A DNA stretch of 64,000 nucleotides from Thereva unica. Lineage: Eukaryota; Arthropoda; Insecta; Diptera; Therevidae. The notes under the pieces are model-generated. The model was given only the letters and a program-made list of their open reading frames with translations. It did no database searches and was not told the DNA's origin. Positions 19,591 to 31,921 of the stretch are shown here, one piece after another. Positions within the stretch are counted from its first letter, which is position 1. Each line of letters opens with the position of its first letter. The position numbers and the translations under genes were made by a program. The DNA lies in contig CATLJY010000073.1 in assembly GCA_949987705.1 (NCBI GenBank), positions 1-64,000 on the forward strand, given 5' to 3'.

Positions 19591-21095
19591 ACTAGCAAAA
19601 ACCCGCGTGCCTTGCAACGCCTACTCGAATTTTCACAGATATCTCTTATTTACACTTATTAATTTCCACTTTAATTAAAAAAATCACAGATTGGGAAAAA
19701 AAAATAATTCAAAATTATCTCAATAAATTCACGCTAAATCACCAAATCAATTAAAACAATTTTTTTTTTATAACCAAGGAAAAAGAAGCCAGAATCAGAA
19801 AGAATGCGTACCTATTATTACAATCAATAAAAATCCTTCATAGCGAGGAAAGTCAAAAAGTGGAAGTCATTTTTAAAAGAGTCGAAGTTTCAGAAGGAGT
19901 AGTATTTTCAAGGCCGATAATAAATATCGATGGCTGCCTTTCGAAACCTTATTCTACTGTCGGATCAGACTGAAAACCCGAAGGCGATAATCGGGAAAAA
20001 TATATCCCTGATAGAGTACAAACTTTTTATCATTGCAATTACCTGAAAGAGCCTATTTAAATATCGATTGTTCCGTGAATGTTTCCTATAAAACGATCAG
20101 GATATTTTTTGGAATATCTAGATATTTAGATACAGGTCTGTCAAGTATACAATTCGAATGATCACTTGCTTTCCTTCTCCTATAGGTTAGACTAAAAAGT
20201 AACCCGGTAGTCGGAGACGATAGTCGGTACCGATAATCGTATCTGATAGTCGTATTCGCCTAAAATATGGCCGCAAAAGTATTAAATCTTTTTGTGAAAT
20301 TCCCATTGCAATACATACAGCCAACAATTTTAAAAATGGGTTTTGAAATCACAGACAGACACTCCAATTATAATTATATAGATAGATAGATAGAAGATCG
20401 ATAACCATATGAAACAGAACTATATTTTTAAATCACAGACAGACACGCCATTTACATTTATATAGATAGATAGGTTTGAATGACGCCGCTCAGGTAATAG
20501 TATTCTACTTGTCATATCCTTTTGTTTGGTACCCATATCGAGTGGGTTGTAAAGAAAAGGTGAGTCCGGCATAGTTGGTCGCCATTTTGAATTTATAATG
20601 ACAAAAAATAGGTAATTGTACTCTAATTATCATCCCCTTTAATTTGATACCCATGTCGGGGATCGGCGAGCCCAATTGCGAAATTCACCCGCCATCTTGG
20701 AACCGCCATCTTGATTTTTTTACAAAGTGGTCAGATTACATTGTCACCCGAACTAAATATATGTGCAAAATTTGAAGTTGAACGGTTATATGGAAGTGGG
20801 TCAAAATCAAGTTTTAAGTTTTGTCTACATACATACATCCATACATACATACAGATAGAGCTAATATACGGTGTATATAAATAGCCTAAAACATGCTCGC
20901 AAAAATACTGAATCTTCCAGTGAAAGTCCCATTCCGATCGGTCCAGCCGTTTCCGAGATTACCGCGACATACAGACAGACAAAAATGTTAAAAATAGTGG
21001 ATTTTGTTTTAATTACATGTAAATAACCAAAAAAACTTAAAAAAACATAATTATTTTGAAATTACAGACAGACACTCCAATTATATTTATATAGA
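19591..21095 (-). mobile_element. Helitron-like element, minus strand
   Basis: On the minus strand the 3' end is GGCGTTGCAAGGCACGCGGG followed by TTTTTGCTAGT, finishing at 19591, closely related to the element at 17485-18905. The 5' end is TCTATATAAATATAATTGGA at 21095. Two more 5'-end-like blocks (ACAGACAGACACTCCAATTA and a relative, each followed by ATATAGATAG) lie inside, near 20345 and 20445. This looks like end-to-end joining or repeated 5' ends. There is no coding region. Confidence 0.65.
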
Positions 21096-21447
21096 TTATC
21101 GAAACTCCAAACCAAAGCTTCCAAATCTTGCAAGTTTTACCGAAAGAACAAACCGCAAAAAGAAAACAGACGCCAGCGCCGCCAAACACCAACACCCGCC
21201 ATCCTCACAGGTCCCATGATTACGCATCTACTTATAGATAATCAATGTGGCATATTATTTATATGTGTGTAAGGTAAGACCCTCTGCCCGGCGCTTGTTG
21301 CTGCGCCAACGAAGTCGTTAGAAAAAGTTAAATTGGACAGAATTTTCTCTCTTCAAATTTGATATTGTCTCTCACAAAAAGCTTGCCAAAAGCTTACTTC
21401 AAAATAATTTGATAACACATTTTGTTCTTCGTTGTTCCCTGTGTATA
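21096..21447. other. Spacer before the hAT remnant
   Basis: No gene recognised. It may hold upstream parts of the hAT element, but the N-terminal BED zinc finger of such transposases was not found. Confidence 0.35.
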
Positions 21448-24000
21448 TTAAGTACTCTGTGCTACTATGGAGTCACTGCACACTTCATCGATGAAAACTG
21501 GGGGATGGTCTTACTCTGAATTTCTTGCCCGCAAAAGGTAATTGGCCTAACTTCACACACACACACACCCACACGCACCCACTTCTTATGTTATTAATGA
21601 ATTTTTCTTTTATTTCATTCTCAGGCAAACGTACAGGGGCAGATATAGCAAAGCTGTTTATTGATGTACTAAGAAAATACGACATTATTGACCAGATCGG
21701 CGGAAAAACAATGGACAATGCTGCGGTGAACAGAACGATCATCTTAGAATTAGAAGTAAGATTAAAAATGTACAATATTAATTTTTATTCAGAGAATAGT
21801 CATTTTCGTTGCTTCGCGCATATACAGGGTGTCCCACATAAACTTACAAAGCGGCCGGCTGTGGATAGGTCTTGGATAGACGAACAAAAAATCGTAATGG
21901 TGGGGGGGGGGGGAAATCGTAACGGTTTAGCCGCTGGCGCGTTTTGAAGTTTTTTTGCTAGAGTTTTACATATCACCCTGTATTTTTGTAACCGTGTAAC
22001 CCATTTTCATGATTATGGTACCGGTGTACGCAGAATTCCCCCACCTATCTACGACGGTAAAAATAATGGTCCTATCTTATAAACTTTTGGAGTTATGAGT
22101 CGCCAAAGTCAAAATTTTGTATTTTTTTCACTAAAATTTCAACTAAAACCACCTTTTTCTCCAAAAAAATACGTAATAAACGTAAACTTTTTTTTTCCAA
22201 AATTAAAAAGTTTTTACAATTTCCTATAAATAATGTAATACAAGTTTTATTCTAGGGCCTTTACTTTAGAAGTTATAAGCAATTTTAAAGTTAATATTGG
22301 CCTTTTTCGATGCTTATTTGGCACTTTTCGACAAAACTCAGATGGAAAAGTACTAAAATAGGACGACATAGAGCCAATTTCAACATTAAAAATGCTTATA
22401 ACTTCAAAAATAGAGGCTGCGGCGTAAAAGTTGTAATACATTATTTATAGGAAATTGTCCAAACTTTTTAATTTTGGAAAAAAAAGTTTAGGTTTATCAC
22501 GTATTTTTTGGAGAAAAAGGTGGTTTTAGTTGAAATTTTAGTGAAAAAAATACGAAATTTTGACTTTGGCGACTCATAACTCCAAAAGTTTATAAGATAG
22601 GACCATTATTTTTACCGTCGTAGATAGGTGGGGGAATTCTGCGTACACCGGTACCATAATCATGAAAATGGGTTACACGGTTACAAAAATACAGGGTGAT
22701 ATGACTCTAGCAAAAAAACTTCAAAACGCCCTAGCGGCTAAACCGTTACGATTTCCCCCCCCCCCACCATTACGATTTTTTGTTCGTCTATCCAAGACCT
22801 ATCCACAGCCGGCCGCTTTGTAAGTTTATGTGGGACACCCTGTATATTGAATTTAGGGATGTGTTGAAACTTTTATCGGTGGGATTGTTTGTAAATGAAG
22901 ACTCAGATTTGTCAGACTTGGATGTGGAGGATGAAGTTATTGATTTAGATAACGATAATTTGAGTGCTATTGATGGGGGTAGTTCATAAGATTAGAACTA
23001 TTTGTAAACGAGTCAGGAAATCTGAGCGATTGTTAGAAATTTTAAAAAATATTTGCGATATAAATAATATTTCATTTCTCAAACCCGTCTTAGATGTCAA
23101 AACCCGATGGATTAGTACGTTCACCATGTTAGAATGGGAATTGAAATTAAGAACCGCGTTGGCTATGTTTTATGAATCCACTGAAGCTCTAAAATCAACT
23201 AAGCTTACTGACCGGGATTGGCAAATCGTAGAACATATTTTGAATTTTTAAAGCCATTTAAACAGTTGACGGATATTCTGTTGGGTGAAAAATATGTAAC
23301 TTTACCTCAGGGTATGGGTTTTAATATATTATTAGACAGAATAGAAAATATTATCACTAGGTTAGACGATAACCTGGATAGGAGCGAAATAGATGAAACT
23401 CTGTTATTAGCGTTTCAATCTGGAAGAGATAAGCTGGTAAAACATTATCTTAATTGTATTGTATCTTCGCTTATTTTAGATCCGCGACACATAGTTTCCA
23501 CATTTGATATGACTGCCTGGGGTAAAAATTTAAAACAAAATAGCGTACAATTATTTGAAAAAATGTTTAAAGAAATATATTATGCAAAATTTATATACTG
23601 CGAAAGTATCAATAGTAATGAAGAGTCAAGTGAATACGCTAACGAAAACGATTCCATAGATTTTGATATCGGGTATTTCTTTGGGCAGGAAGATGATTGT
23701 GGGACGTGGAAAGATCAAATTTCTGCCTATTTAGATTCGCCGCGTGCTCATCGGAGAACCGACATTCTAGAATAGTGGCGTGATCATGAGCCAACTTATC
23801 CTTTATTCGCACAGCTAGCAAAGAATATTTTATCAATCATGGCAACGTCGATTCCCGTAGAGCGATTGTTTTCGATAGCCGGGAACATAACCGTCGGATG
23901 CGACTGAAGGATGATGCCGCCGCCCGGTGCGCTTTTGTGTCTAAATTCGTGGATGCAAACAAAAATTGAAAAACAAATTTGTGGAATAGAGAGAGTCCGT
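21448..24000 (+). pseudogene. hAT transposase, C-terminal half (broken)
   Basis: Segments of an hAT transposase lie in order. 21466-21535 reads YGVTAHFIDENWGMVLL with one stop and ends at a GGTAATTGG splice donor. 21626-21824 follows the acceptor TTCATTCTCAG and contains GKTMDNAAVN and FRCFAH, around the second catalytic aspartate and the RW/CH region. 22847-22989, 22964-23251 and 23218-23775 continue in shifting frames (LDVKTRWIST, SSLILDPRH). The hATC dimerisation block follows the TAG at 23773-23775, with ATSIPVERLFS near 23840. A palindromic element splits the middle exon. At least one intron, two in-frame stops and several frameshifts are visible; it is inactive. Confidence 0.8.
21825..22842. 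mobile_element. 1-kb foldback element in the hAT exon
   Basis: The insertion is a near-perfect inverted repeat. It starts CAGGGTGTCCCACATAAACT and ends with the reverse complement; outer arms of about 440 bp are almost identical, with divergence only towards the centre near 22333. TATA flanks it on both sides (21821-21824, 22843-22846). With one TATA removed, the host codons around the site read as a conserved hAT FAHILNL-type motif. No ORF is present; single-strand folding would give a very long hairpin. Confidence 0.8.
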
Positions 24001-24292
24001 AAATAAAAAATTATAATTAGTTATAATTACATTTCTAAACTTTTATTCAAGATTAAATTCCTTTATTCTATTTTCACAAGCCAAAACGGGAGGATGGGGG
24101 AGGTAGAGAGTGCAAAACGGACTCTCGCGAGAGTAATGCAATACTATCGCGACACTAGACTATTATATCACTGTTGCACTAGGGTGCGAGACAAGACAAC
24201 AGTGGGCTCGCTCTCGCGCAGGACCACGGCAGACTGTTGTTTTGTCTCGCTCTCGTGAGACTCTATCAAAAATATTATAAACATGAATTATT
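24001..24292. other. hAT 3' flank
   Basis: No gene. Contains the palindrome CTCTCGCGAGAG (near 24122) and related CTCGCTCTCG blocks up to 24265, possibly subterminal sequence of the hAT element. Its terminal inverted repeat was not located. Confidence 0.35.
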
Positions 24293-24840
24293 GGGGCCTA
24301 TTCTGCAATTTTTCATAAAATATTATTTTATGTTATGTTATGATGATAAAATTTCTTCTTCATAAAATGAAAATAAAATATTTTCGAAATTCCTATTCTG
24401 TCATGGTTCTTTAAAATTATTTTATGGAATCTTTTATGGACACATAACATGAAAGATTTAGTATAATCCGCTCTGAGTTCTATTACGCTTTGAACAATTC
24501 GATTGAAATGAACAGCTGATCGGTTGTAAATGTAAATAAAAAAAATTAAAACGTGCCCTGGGCATATTAATTTTTAGTTAAACTAAAAACTCAATTGACA
24601 CGACTTTGCACAACAAATGTCAATTCACGCCTGTTATTTTCATAAAATATGTCAAAATACCCCTAAAATGTGCTGCTGAGATTCTTTTATGTTATGAAGC
24701 ATAACAGGGAATATTTTATGTTATGATGCATAAAAGAAAATAAAATTTATCGGGCAGAATAGGGTTTTAGAGAATACTTTAATTTTATGGCATAACAATA
24801 TGACATAAAATGATAAAATTTTACCGACAGAATAGGCCCC
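24293..24840. mobile_element. MITE, GGGGCCTATTCTG family, copy 1
   Basis: GGGGCCTATTCTG at the left end is inverted as CAGAATAGGCCCC at the right end, and ATT flanks both sides (24290-24292, 24841-24843). The interior is AT-rich with many TTTTATG/CATAAAA motifs in both orientations. A second copy in the opposite orientation is at 32215-32783. A 3-bp duplication fits a PIF/Harbinger-like origin. No coding region. Confidence 0.85.
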
Positions 24841-24843
24841 ATT

Positions 24844-25057
24844 GTCATAATTCTACATATATTGGATATATTATTAGACTTTTTGGTTGTTAAATTATAT
24901 TTTTTCATCGAATCTTGTAGACTTTTTATTTTCATGCAAGTTACGTGGTTTTTACAGATCTCTGTCATGTTACCATCAGCTGGAAATTCAATATCTGGTA
25001 CTTCAATCCGCACGCTCTTTTCAAACGCCGTAGGGCCAAAAACACGTGGCATAGACG
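24844..25057. other. Spacer
   Basis: No gene recognised; the frames here run across the MITE end and into the RTE 5' UTR. Confidence 0.4.
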
Positions 25058-28007
25058 TACCAAGGGGATCAAATGGTAGTAACGGTCAGGGACCTTTGGT
25101 GGTGCCGGTACACCAAAGGGACAAGTTCTGAGAAACGCCATCTGCGACCCATGGTCTTCACGACCTAAGTCCTTCCGATATGCTACCGAATCCTACCTCC
25201 ACCTCCACGAAGATGGTGACTTTACATCGGGTGTTCCCTGGATGCTCTTGTATATACAAGAGTAACTGACGGAGGAGGGTGAAAGGCGAGTGTTTCGCGC
25301 CTCAAAACGAAACAATTACCGGACTGGTCCTCCAGGTTGGGGGTTGGGCGGCAGGCTGACAACCTTCCACCGTAAAAACCCACCCGTCACGAATCCTCAA
25401 GGCAGGCCTCGGACAGGACGGACTCAACGGCAACGACCCAGGCAACGAAATATGGAATTTGACATTGGAACTTGGAACGTCAGAACGCTCAACAGGACGG
25501 GCGCTCTGCGTTCGCTTTTATTATTATTGGAAAAATACGGCATAGCAATCACCGCTCTACAGGAAACCAAATGGACTCACAGTGGCATAATGGATCTCAA
25601 AACCCACACGATACTCTCCAGTGGTTCATCGAATGGAAGAAGAGAGTTCGGAGTTGCCTTCATAGTCGAAAAGAAAATGAAATCACTGATTCTGGACTTC
25701 AAGCCAGTAAATAATAGTATATGTACGCTTTGGATTAAAACAAGACTACATAACATTAGTCTCATAAACGTCCATGCGCCCACAGAAGACAAGACGGATG
25801 AGGAGAAAGAGGAATTCATCATCAGATTAATACCGTCATCAGATTAATACCGTCAAACGATATTAAAATGGTGCTTGGAGACATGAACGCCAAAGTAGGA
25901 AAAGAAGAGGAATTCCTAGGAGTCATAGGAAAGCACAGCCTACATAACGCTACCAATGACAATGGTAGTAGATTGATCGATCTCGCTAGCTCGAACTCAA
26001 TGGTAGTAAGTTCAACAATGTTCCCACATAAAAATATTGATAAGATGACGTGGCAGACACCACACAGGGTTACATATAATCAAATAGACCACGTCCTAAT
26101 TGAGAGAAGAGGGGCCACGAGTATACTGGATGTGAGAACTATGAGGGGAGCGTGCTGTGGCTCGGACCACTATCTTGTCAAAGTGAAATTTAGAGCCCGG
26201 ATAACGACCAAAACTCAAAGAGGGCAAACACAGCTAAGGTACGATATAGACAAGCTGAAACTTGAAGAAAGAAGAGAGGCCTATCAGAATGCTATCGTAC
26301 AAAACCTGAGAGAAGGAGTAGGAGAAGAGCCTGACATTAACAACAAATGGGAAAAGCTGAAAAACAGCGTAAAGGAGGCAGCTGAAGACGCCCTAGGCTG
26401 GGCCCCCAGACAGACTAGAATTGACTGGTTTGATCGGGATTGCAGAGCTGCAATAGAAGAACGAAACCAGAGCCACCGGGAGTACATCGCAAGGCCCACA
26501 AGAGCAAGGATGGAAGTCTTTAAGCTAAAAAGAAGAACTGCAGACAAGCTGTGCAGAAAGAAAAAGAGAGAGTATCTAAACAGGAGGATCCTACAGATAC
26601 AGGAAGACTTCAGCGAAGGTAGAACTAGGCAAGCCTACAAAGGAACACGCCAGATCAGTAATAAGTTTCAGCCAAGAACGGATATTTGTAGAGACATGGA
26701 TGGGAACCTATTAGCAGACCCGGATAGGATAAAGGAAAGATGGAGACAATATTTTCAAAACTTATTGAATCCAACCCAAAGAATAAACGAAGACTCACAG
26801 GCGGAAGCAATGGTAATACCTCAAGATAGTATCCCAATAGAACCACCAACACTGGATGAGGTACGGGAAGCTGTGAAAAGGCAAAAAAGCAGCAAATCCC
26901 CAGGCATCGATGGAATCGCAGTTAAGCTACTAAAGGAAGGAGGACCGCAACTCTTAAGGAACTTACACGAACTCATATGTAACGTCTGGGAGGAAGAAGT
27001 TATACCAGATGACTGGAAGAAAGCGATTATATGTCCAATCTACAAGAAAGGAGATAAATTAACCTGAAAAAACTACAGAGGCAACCTGTAAAAACTAGAA
27101 CCTATAGCGGAAGGCCTTATAGGAGAATATCAAGCTGGTTTTAGGACAAACAGGTCAACATCGGACCAACTGCTGACCTTAAAACAAATTCTGGAGAAAA
27201 CCTGGGAAAGGAATATAGATATATACCAGATATTTGTCGACTTTCAACAGGCATATGACTCGATAAACAGAGAGAGGCTGTACAGGATCCTATTGGAATT
27301 AGGAGTCCCCTCCAAGCTGGTACGACTGATAAAATGCGCAACGAATAGCTCCCTGTCGAAAGTAAGGATTCAAAATGCAATAACAGAAGAGTTCGAAGTG
27401 CGACAAGGTCTTAGACAAGGAGATGGACTAGCCCCCATGCTTTTCAACCTGGCCCTAGAATGGGTGATAAGAAAAACATCAGTACGGAGATATGCGTCCA
27501 TAGCAACGCAGTCTGTACAATTACTTGGATATGCGGATGACGTGAACATCGTGGGAAGGTCCTTCTTGGCAGCAAAAGAAGTCTATGTCGAGTTTAAAAG
27601 AGGCGGCCAAGGACATAGGGTTGAACATCAATGAAGAAAAAACGAAGGTGATGCAACAATCCAGAGCTGGAAGATTTAGAATGGGAAGAAATATAACTAT
27701 CGACGAACATAATCTAGAAGTAGTCGATAAAACAGTCTACCTTGGGTCTACTATCACAAAAAGAAACGATGAAAAGGAAGAAGTAACTAGACGAATACTA
27801 CTGGCAAATAGAGCTTTTTATGCCCAAAAACAAATATTGCACTCAAGATTTGTGCACAGAAAAACGAAACTCTCACTCTACAAAACAGTAATACGACCAG
27901 TACTGTGCTATGGCGGCGAGACTTGGACTATGACCCAGGAGATAGAGGAACAAGTCAACAGGTTTGAGAGGAAGGTGCTCAGATGCATAATAGGCCCAAC
28001 GAGAGGA
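25058..28007 (+). mobile_element. RTE-clade LINE, copy 2 (3'-truncated)
   Basis: A GC-rich 5' UTR (from about 25058) resembles in layout that of the RTE at 3940, and is followed by endonuclease and RT. The 5' boundary is approximate. Similarity stops near 28007, where sequence changes within a few bases to a Jockey/CR1-type RT. No 3' UTR or target duplication could be found, so the copy was cut by a later rearrangement or is a chimeric insertion. Confidence 0.75.
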
Positions 28008-28019
28008 TGGGAATTATAG
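25290..28019 (+). pseudogene. RTE ORF2: endonuclease-RT (broken)
   Basis: The endonuclease begins at FDIGTWNVRTL with QETKW, GDMNAKVG, NQIDHVLI and GSDHYLVKV. A 17-bp tandem duplication at 25819-25852 shifts the frame inside this domain. RT follows: KSPGIDGIAVKLLK, a stop at 27065-27067 and a small deletion around 27075-27100, then AGFRTNRSTSDQ, motif A IFVDFQQAYDSI, RQGDGLAPMLFNL and YADD (near 27530). A frameshift near 27595 precedes the C-terminal domain (TVYLGSTITK, LCYGGETW). It is a distinct subfamily from the first RTE, as protein identity is limited. Inactive. Confidence 0.85.
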
Positions 28020-28823
28020 GTCAGTTGCGAAGTTGTGTGTTATACCGAAACTTTTTGAATCAATTATCTATTCTGCAATTGTTTCTATCTGCAAGAGGCT
28101 GGTCTCAACGAATCAACATGGTTTTCTTGCAGCTCGTTCCACTACCACCAATCGTCTTGAGTTCACTTCCAATGCTATCGAGGGCTTCGTTCCTGTTTGT
28201 CAAACTGAATGTGTTTACACCGATTTTAGTAAGGCATTTGACAAGCTCTCCCACTCTATTATAATTTTCAAATTAAAAATGCTAGGCTTTCCGCAAGCCC
28301 TTCTAGTATTGTTTCAGTTTTACTTAGCTGACAGAACCTACCAAGTTCTTTTTCGTGGATCCAAATCAGTAGCCATTGAAGCGACATCCGGTGTCCCTCA
28401 AGAAAGTCATCTTGGCCCTTTTCTCTTTTTCCAATCAATTGATGACAATGACACTGTAGAATATTGATTTACGCTGATGACATAAAATTTTTCCGTCACA
28501 TAAAGAGTATTGAGGATTGCAAACTTTTGCAAGTTGACCTTGACACCTTTTACTCTTGGTGTGTTAAAAACAACCTGGTTGTCAATATCAGTAAATGCGA
28601 AGTCATGACTTTTTGTAGGAGACGTGGTCCTGTAATTTATAACAACATCTTTTTTAATGAGGGTGTCCCTAGTGTAAATTTTGCTCAAGATCTCGTGATT
28701 AGATGTGATAGTAAGCTGGATTTTTCCATTCACATCAACTATACATATATCTTCCAGGGGTAGTTTAGTCCTGGGTTTTATTAAATTACGCTGTTGGGAT
28801 TCATTTTCAATATTTTAACTCAA
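28008..28823 (+). pseudogene. Jockey/CR1-type RT fragment
   Basis: Starting at NYRSVAKLCVIPKLFE, this segment follows LINE RT order: QHGFLAARST, YTDFSKAFDKLSH (motif A), SGVPQESHLGPFLF, a frame change near 28450, then YADDIKFF and LVVNISKCEVM. Traces continue to about 28823 (LGFIK). Both ends are missing. It is fused without a gap to the RTE copy on the left. Confidence 0.75.
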
Positions 28824-30343
28824 TTTTATACAAAAAGAAACCCACACTCACAAAAGTAACTAATTAGAATTGTCAAAATATTCACCAACTTTAAATCAAA
28901 ATTTCATAGCACTCCAATTAACCTAAATAGTAATAAAAAAGCCCCAAATCTTCAAATAAGTAACAAAAAGTGAAAGAAGAAACGAAAATATCTCCTTTAC
29001 ATTTCTTACAAATGCATTGAAGTGAGGTTAAATTTTAGGGATGAAGCTAAATGGAGGGTGAAACCAGTAAATCGTGACAAGGCTAGTCGGACTTGTAAAA
29101 TTATCTTCCTCTCTAAGGACGAAGTTGCACACCTCTAAAACTCAATTATAAAAGAGGCCATCAGTAATTCGATTTTTCAGCTCAATGATTTGAAAACTCA
29201 AAGGTGGCGTCCCCCTAAATGTCGTCTTCCACCTTGAAGTCCTTTAAAGTTTACAGTAGAGCATTTCTAGTGTATATTATGTTGTGTTACCAACAAAGAT
29301 GTCCTTTGGATGTTTTTTAAGTTTCGAAAAGATAAACAGAGACGGAATACGTTCAACGCCGCATCATTTTATCTTTCATCTGAGGTTGTCCCTGGTTTGC
29401 GCTAGTGTGTTATATGTGGTTTTCAACACCATTCAACATCTGCACAATCATATTTAAAACCTTCATACCGTTTCGTTGGTAGTGGAAATGAATAATTTAT
29501 TTCACCTTTCAAAGATCGATGCTAATTTGGATTTTTTTTTCATTTTGGTATTTGAATCACGTCGAGTACAGGACTGAAAAGCAAACGAGCCTCAATCTTC
29601 AACGATTCACTCAAAGATGTTCAACACAAATCAAACGTCTTAAAATTGCTTCAAAATGAAGGATGAGTTTTAACTTATCGGAAGAAACCTTTTACTGTCC
29701 TTTGGGATATACCTTAACATTTTTCTGTAGGTTTCATTGCCCATCGTTCTATTACTGTTGCTTACATGCTCAATTCGGTGGTTGGCTATGTTCAAAAGGA
29801 TAAGATACGAGTGGGCTTTCAGCATAATCCCTTAAGAAGTAGCATTTTCCTGTTAAAAGAGAAAAAACAATAAAGAAAGAAGGAAATCCCCCAGATGAGC
29901 TGAATTTGGGATTGACTGTATTTTGTTGATTTAGGATCCTTTTTTTTAAATTTCTAAACGTGTTCGCACTAAAGCCCATTGCCTTTAATAAATATTTTGT
30001 AGGGATATTTGCTTGTCTAGAATGAGTATTTATGGATAAAAAGTCTTTAAAAGGGGCCTGGCTTGTCATGGTGGGATATGGTGCTTCAAATTTCCTGTCA
30101 AAAGCAGGCTTACGGAAAAGCCCGTCTTTTTGTAAAATATCCAGATTTGTTTCTGTAAATATTAAATTAGGACAAAAAAGCAACAAACTAATGGAAAACT
30201 TTCTTTTATGATTTTTTTTATAGGTGGAATTAACCGTTATTTTTAATTGTTAACTTTCCAATTTATAGGAAAGTTATTGTAATCGGTTCGAAAATCGAAA
30301 TCGAAATTTTCAACGTATTTTTATTTTTTAAGGTCTCAAGGTT
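28824..30343. other. Unassigned region
   Basis: About 1.5 kb with no recognised gene. A 138-codon minus-strand frame at 29770-30186 matches no family I know; it lacks a convincing promoter or splice context and I do not call it a gene. No long tandem or inverted repeat is evident. Confidence 0.4.
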
Positions 30344-30599
30344 TTAACCCTCAATAGCGCGCCGCTGGCCTGAGAGGCCAGCAAAACGATTTTTTAGACG
30401 CGCCTCCTACCTCTGGCATCAGAGCGGGGTGCCCTTAGCAATAGTTTCCTAACCAGTGACGGGGATTAGGTAGGCCCTAGGCCCGGGTACTCCCGATTGC
30501 GTCATAACTTTCTAAGATGTATTTTTAAATATATTTTTATTGCAATCGCTTGTTATACTCGAAGTAGGCTTGTTCTATGTAAAGTTCGTCGATATCTTG

Positions 30600-31100
30600 A
30601 GAAATAAATGCTGTTCTATCCTCTCAAGCTGGTATCGTACATGCATTGCATTCAGAGGCTCCATGAAATCCGGCGAAATTTCCTCTGACACAATATTACA
30701 TGGCTGCGTTCCGTGCCGGCTTTCACATATAGCCCGAAAATCTAAGTAACGTGTTCATGTGTTTGTGTGCCTATGCTTATGTGTGCTATCTCGAATGCGG
30801 CAATGCAGAAAAAGTTGAAAGTAGCCCGACCTTTGCGTGGCATGCCTTCGATTCACGGGATATTCCGTCAGCTCGCATATGAATACACACACTTCTATAT
30901 TATCTGTCATCGAATGCAATGCAGGTACGGCTTGGATATGTCACCAGCTTCATGCCGAGTGCGCCTGATAACGATCCAGACCCATCTATCTGACGGCAAA
31001 GTAGCGAATCGTGCTTGATACCACGAATGCATGGTTTTTGTGTGCGTACTGGTATGCATACTGGTATGACACATGCATATACATATCATCCGCATATTTC
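30600..31100 (+). repeat. Interspersed repeat R1, forward copy
   Basis: The core (about 30628-30960) matches, with moderate divergence, the reverse complement of about 41390-41700. Both keep one frame open across the shared part (CAISNAA, QKKLKVARPLRGM, EYTHFYII), but the similarity is also clear at the DNA level, so coding is unproven. I do not recognise the family; ends are not defined. Confidence 0.6.
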
Positions 31101-31479
31101 CATTTCTAGTGTAGAAGTAATTCTTGTAGCCATGATGCTAAATCAAGTGCTAAGCAAATATAAGTAGTATAAGTTACAAGTTTATATCTGTTTTGTTCTT
31201 TTGATTACTTTATATTGTCTGTGTTATCCTCAGCCGGCTTGCGGTGACATCTAATTTTACCGTAATATCTGTTATATTGTGCTCGATGTTGTCCTGTTAT
31301 ATCGTGCTCTGCACACGCTCAAATTCAAACAAGTTTATTGTAATTTCAGGTAAAAATTTAACACTCATCTTTTTTTATAGAAAACTGTTACTAGATAATA
31401 GATACTAGCCCGACTGCTGAATGTATATTGAATAAATATATTCAGTTTTTCTGTCTTTTGCCCCAGATTTCCTTTTGAA

Positions 31480-31918
31480 ATGGCTAGAGAGGCGTTTGAT
31501 TTCTCAATAATTGTCAAATACACCAACCAATACATCGACTCAATCAAAACCAAATTTGCCAGAGAAAGGGATACCAAGGAAGCAGACGTTATTGAAATCA
31601 AGGCATTCATTGGTTTGTTGTACCTGGCTGGAGCTTACAGAGGTAATCGTCAGAGTCTGGAGAAGCTATGGGGAACCGAAGGAGATGGGATTGAGAAATT
31701 TGGCCTAGTGATGAACATAAAACGGTTCAAGTTCCTCATGCATTGTATTCGTTAGTACGATGGTAGCAGCTGAGAGGAACGGAAAGAACTTGATCGACTT
31801 TGCACAATTCGTGAACTGTTTGATCAAAACAATCAAAAGAACTCCATCCCTGGGGAAAATATTACAATTGATGAGATGTTGCCAGGATTCCATGGGAGGT
31901 GTCCATTCAGGCAATATA
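31480..31918 (+). pseudogene. piggyBac transposase, block 1
   Basis: Two overlapping frames encode the start of the DDE_Tnp_1_7 domain: MAREAFDFSIIVKYTNQYI, IEIKAFIGLLYLAG, FKFLMHCIR, then after a TAG near 31754 (and one more stop) RKELDRLCTIRELFD, ITIDEMLPGFHGRCPFRQY. The last motif holds the first catalytic aspartate (TIDE). The acidic N-terminal region usual in piggyBac transposases is absent, though TTTTGCCCCAG at 31455-31465 could be a splice acceptor. The block stops at the foldback element. Confidence 0.8.
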
Positions 31919-31921
31919 TCG

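Noticed and set aside
21540..21575. CA-rich microsatellite as a regulatory site
   Set aside because: ACACACAC in the hAT intron is an ordinary short simple repeat.
29770..30186. 138-codon minus-strand frame
   Set aside because: No recognisable motif, no supporting context, and length is possible by chance in a 64-kb window. It merits a database search but not a gene call.
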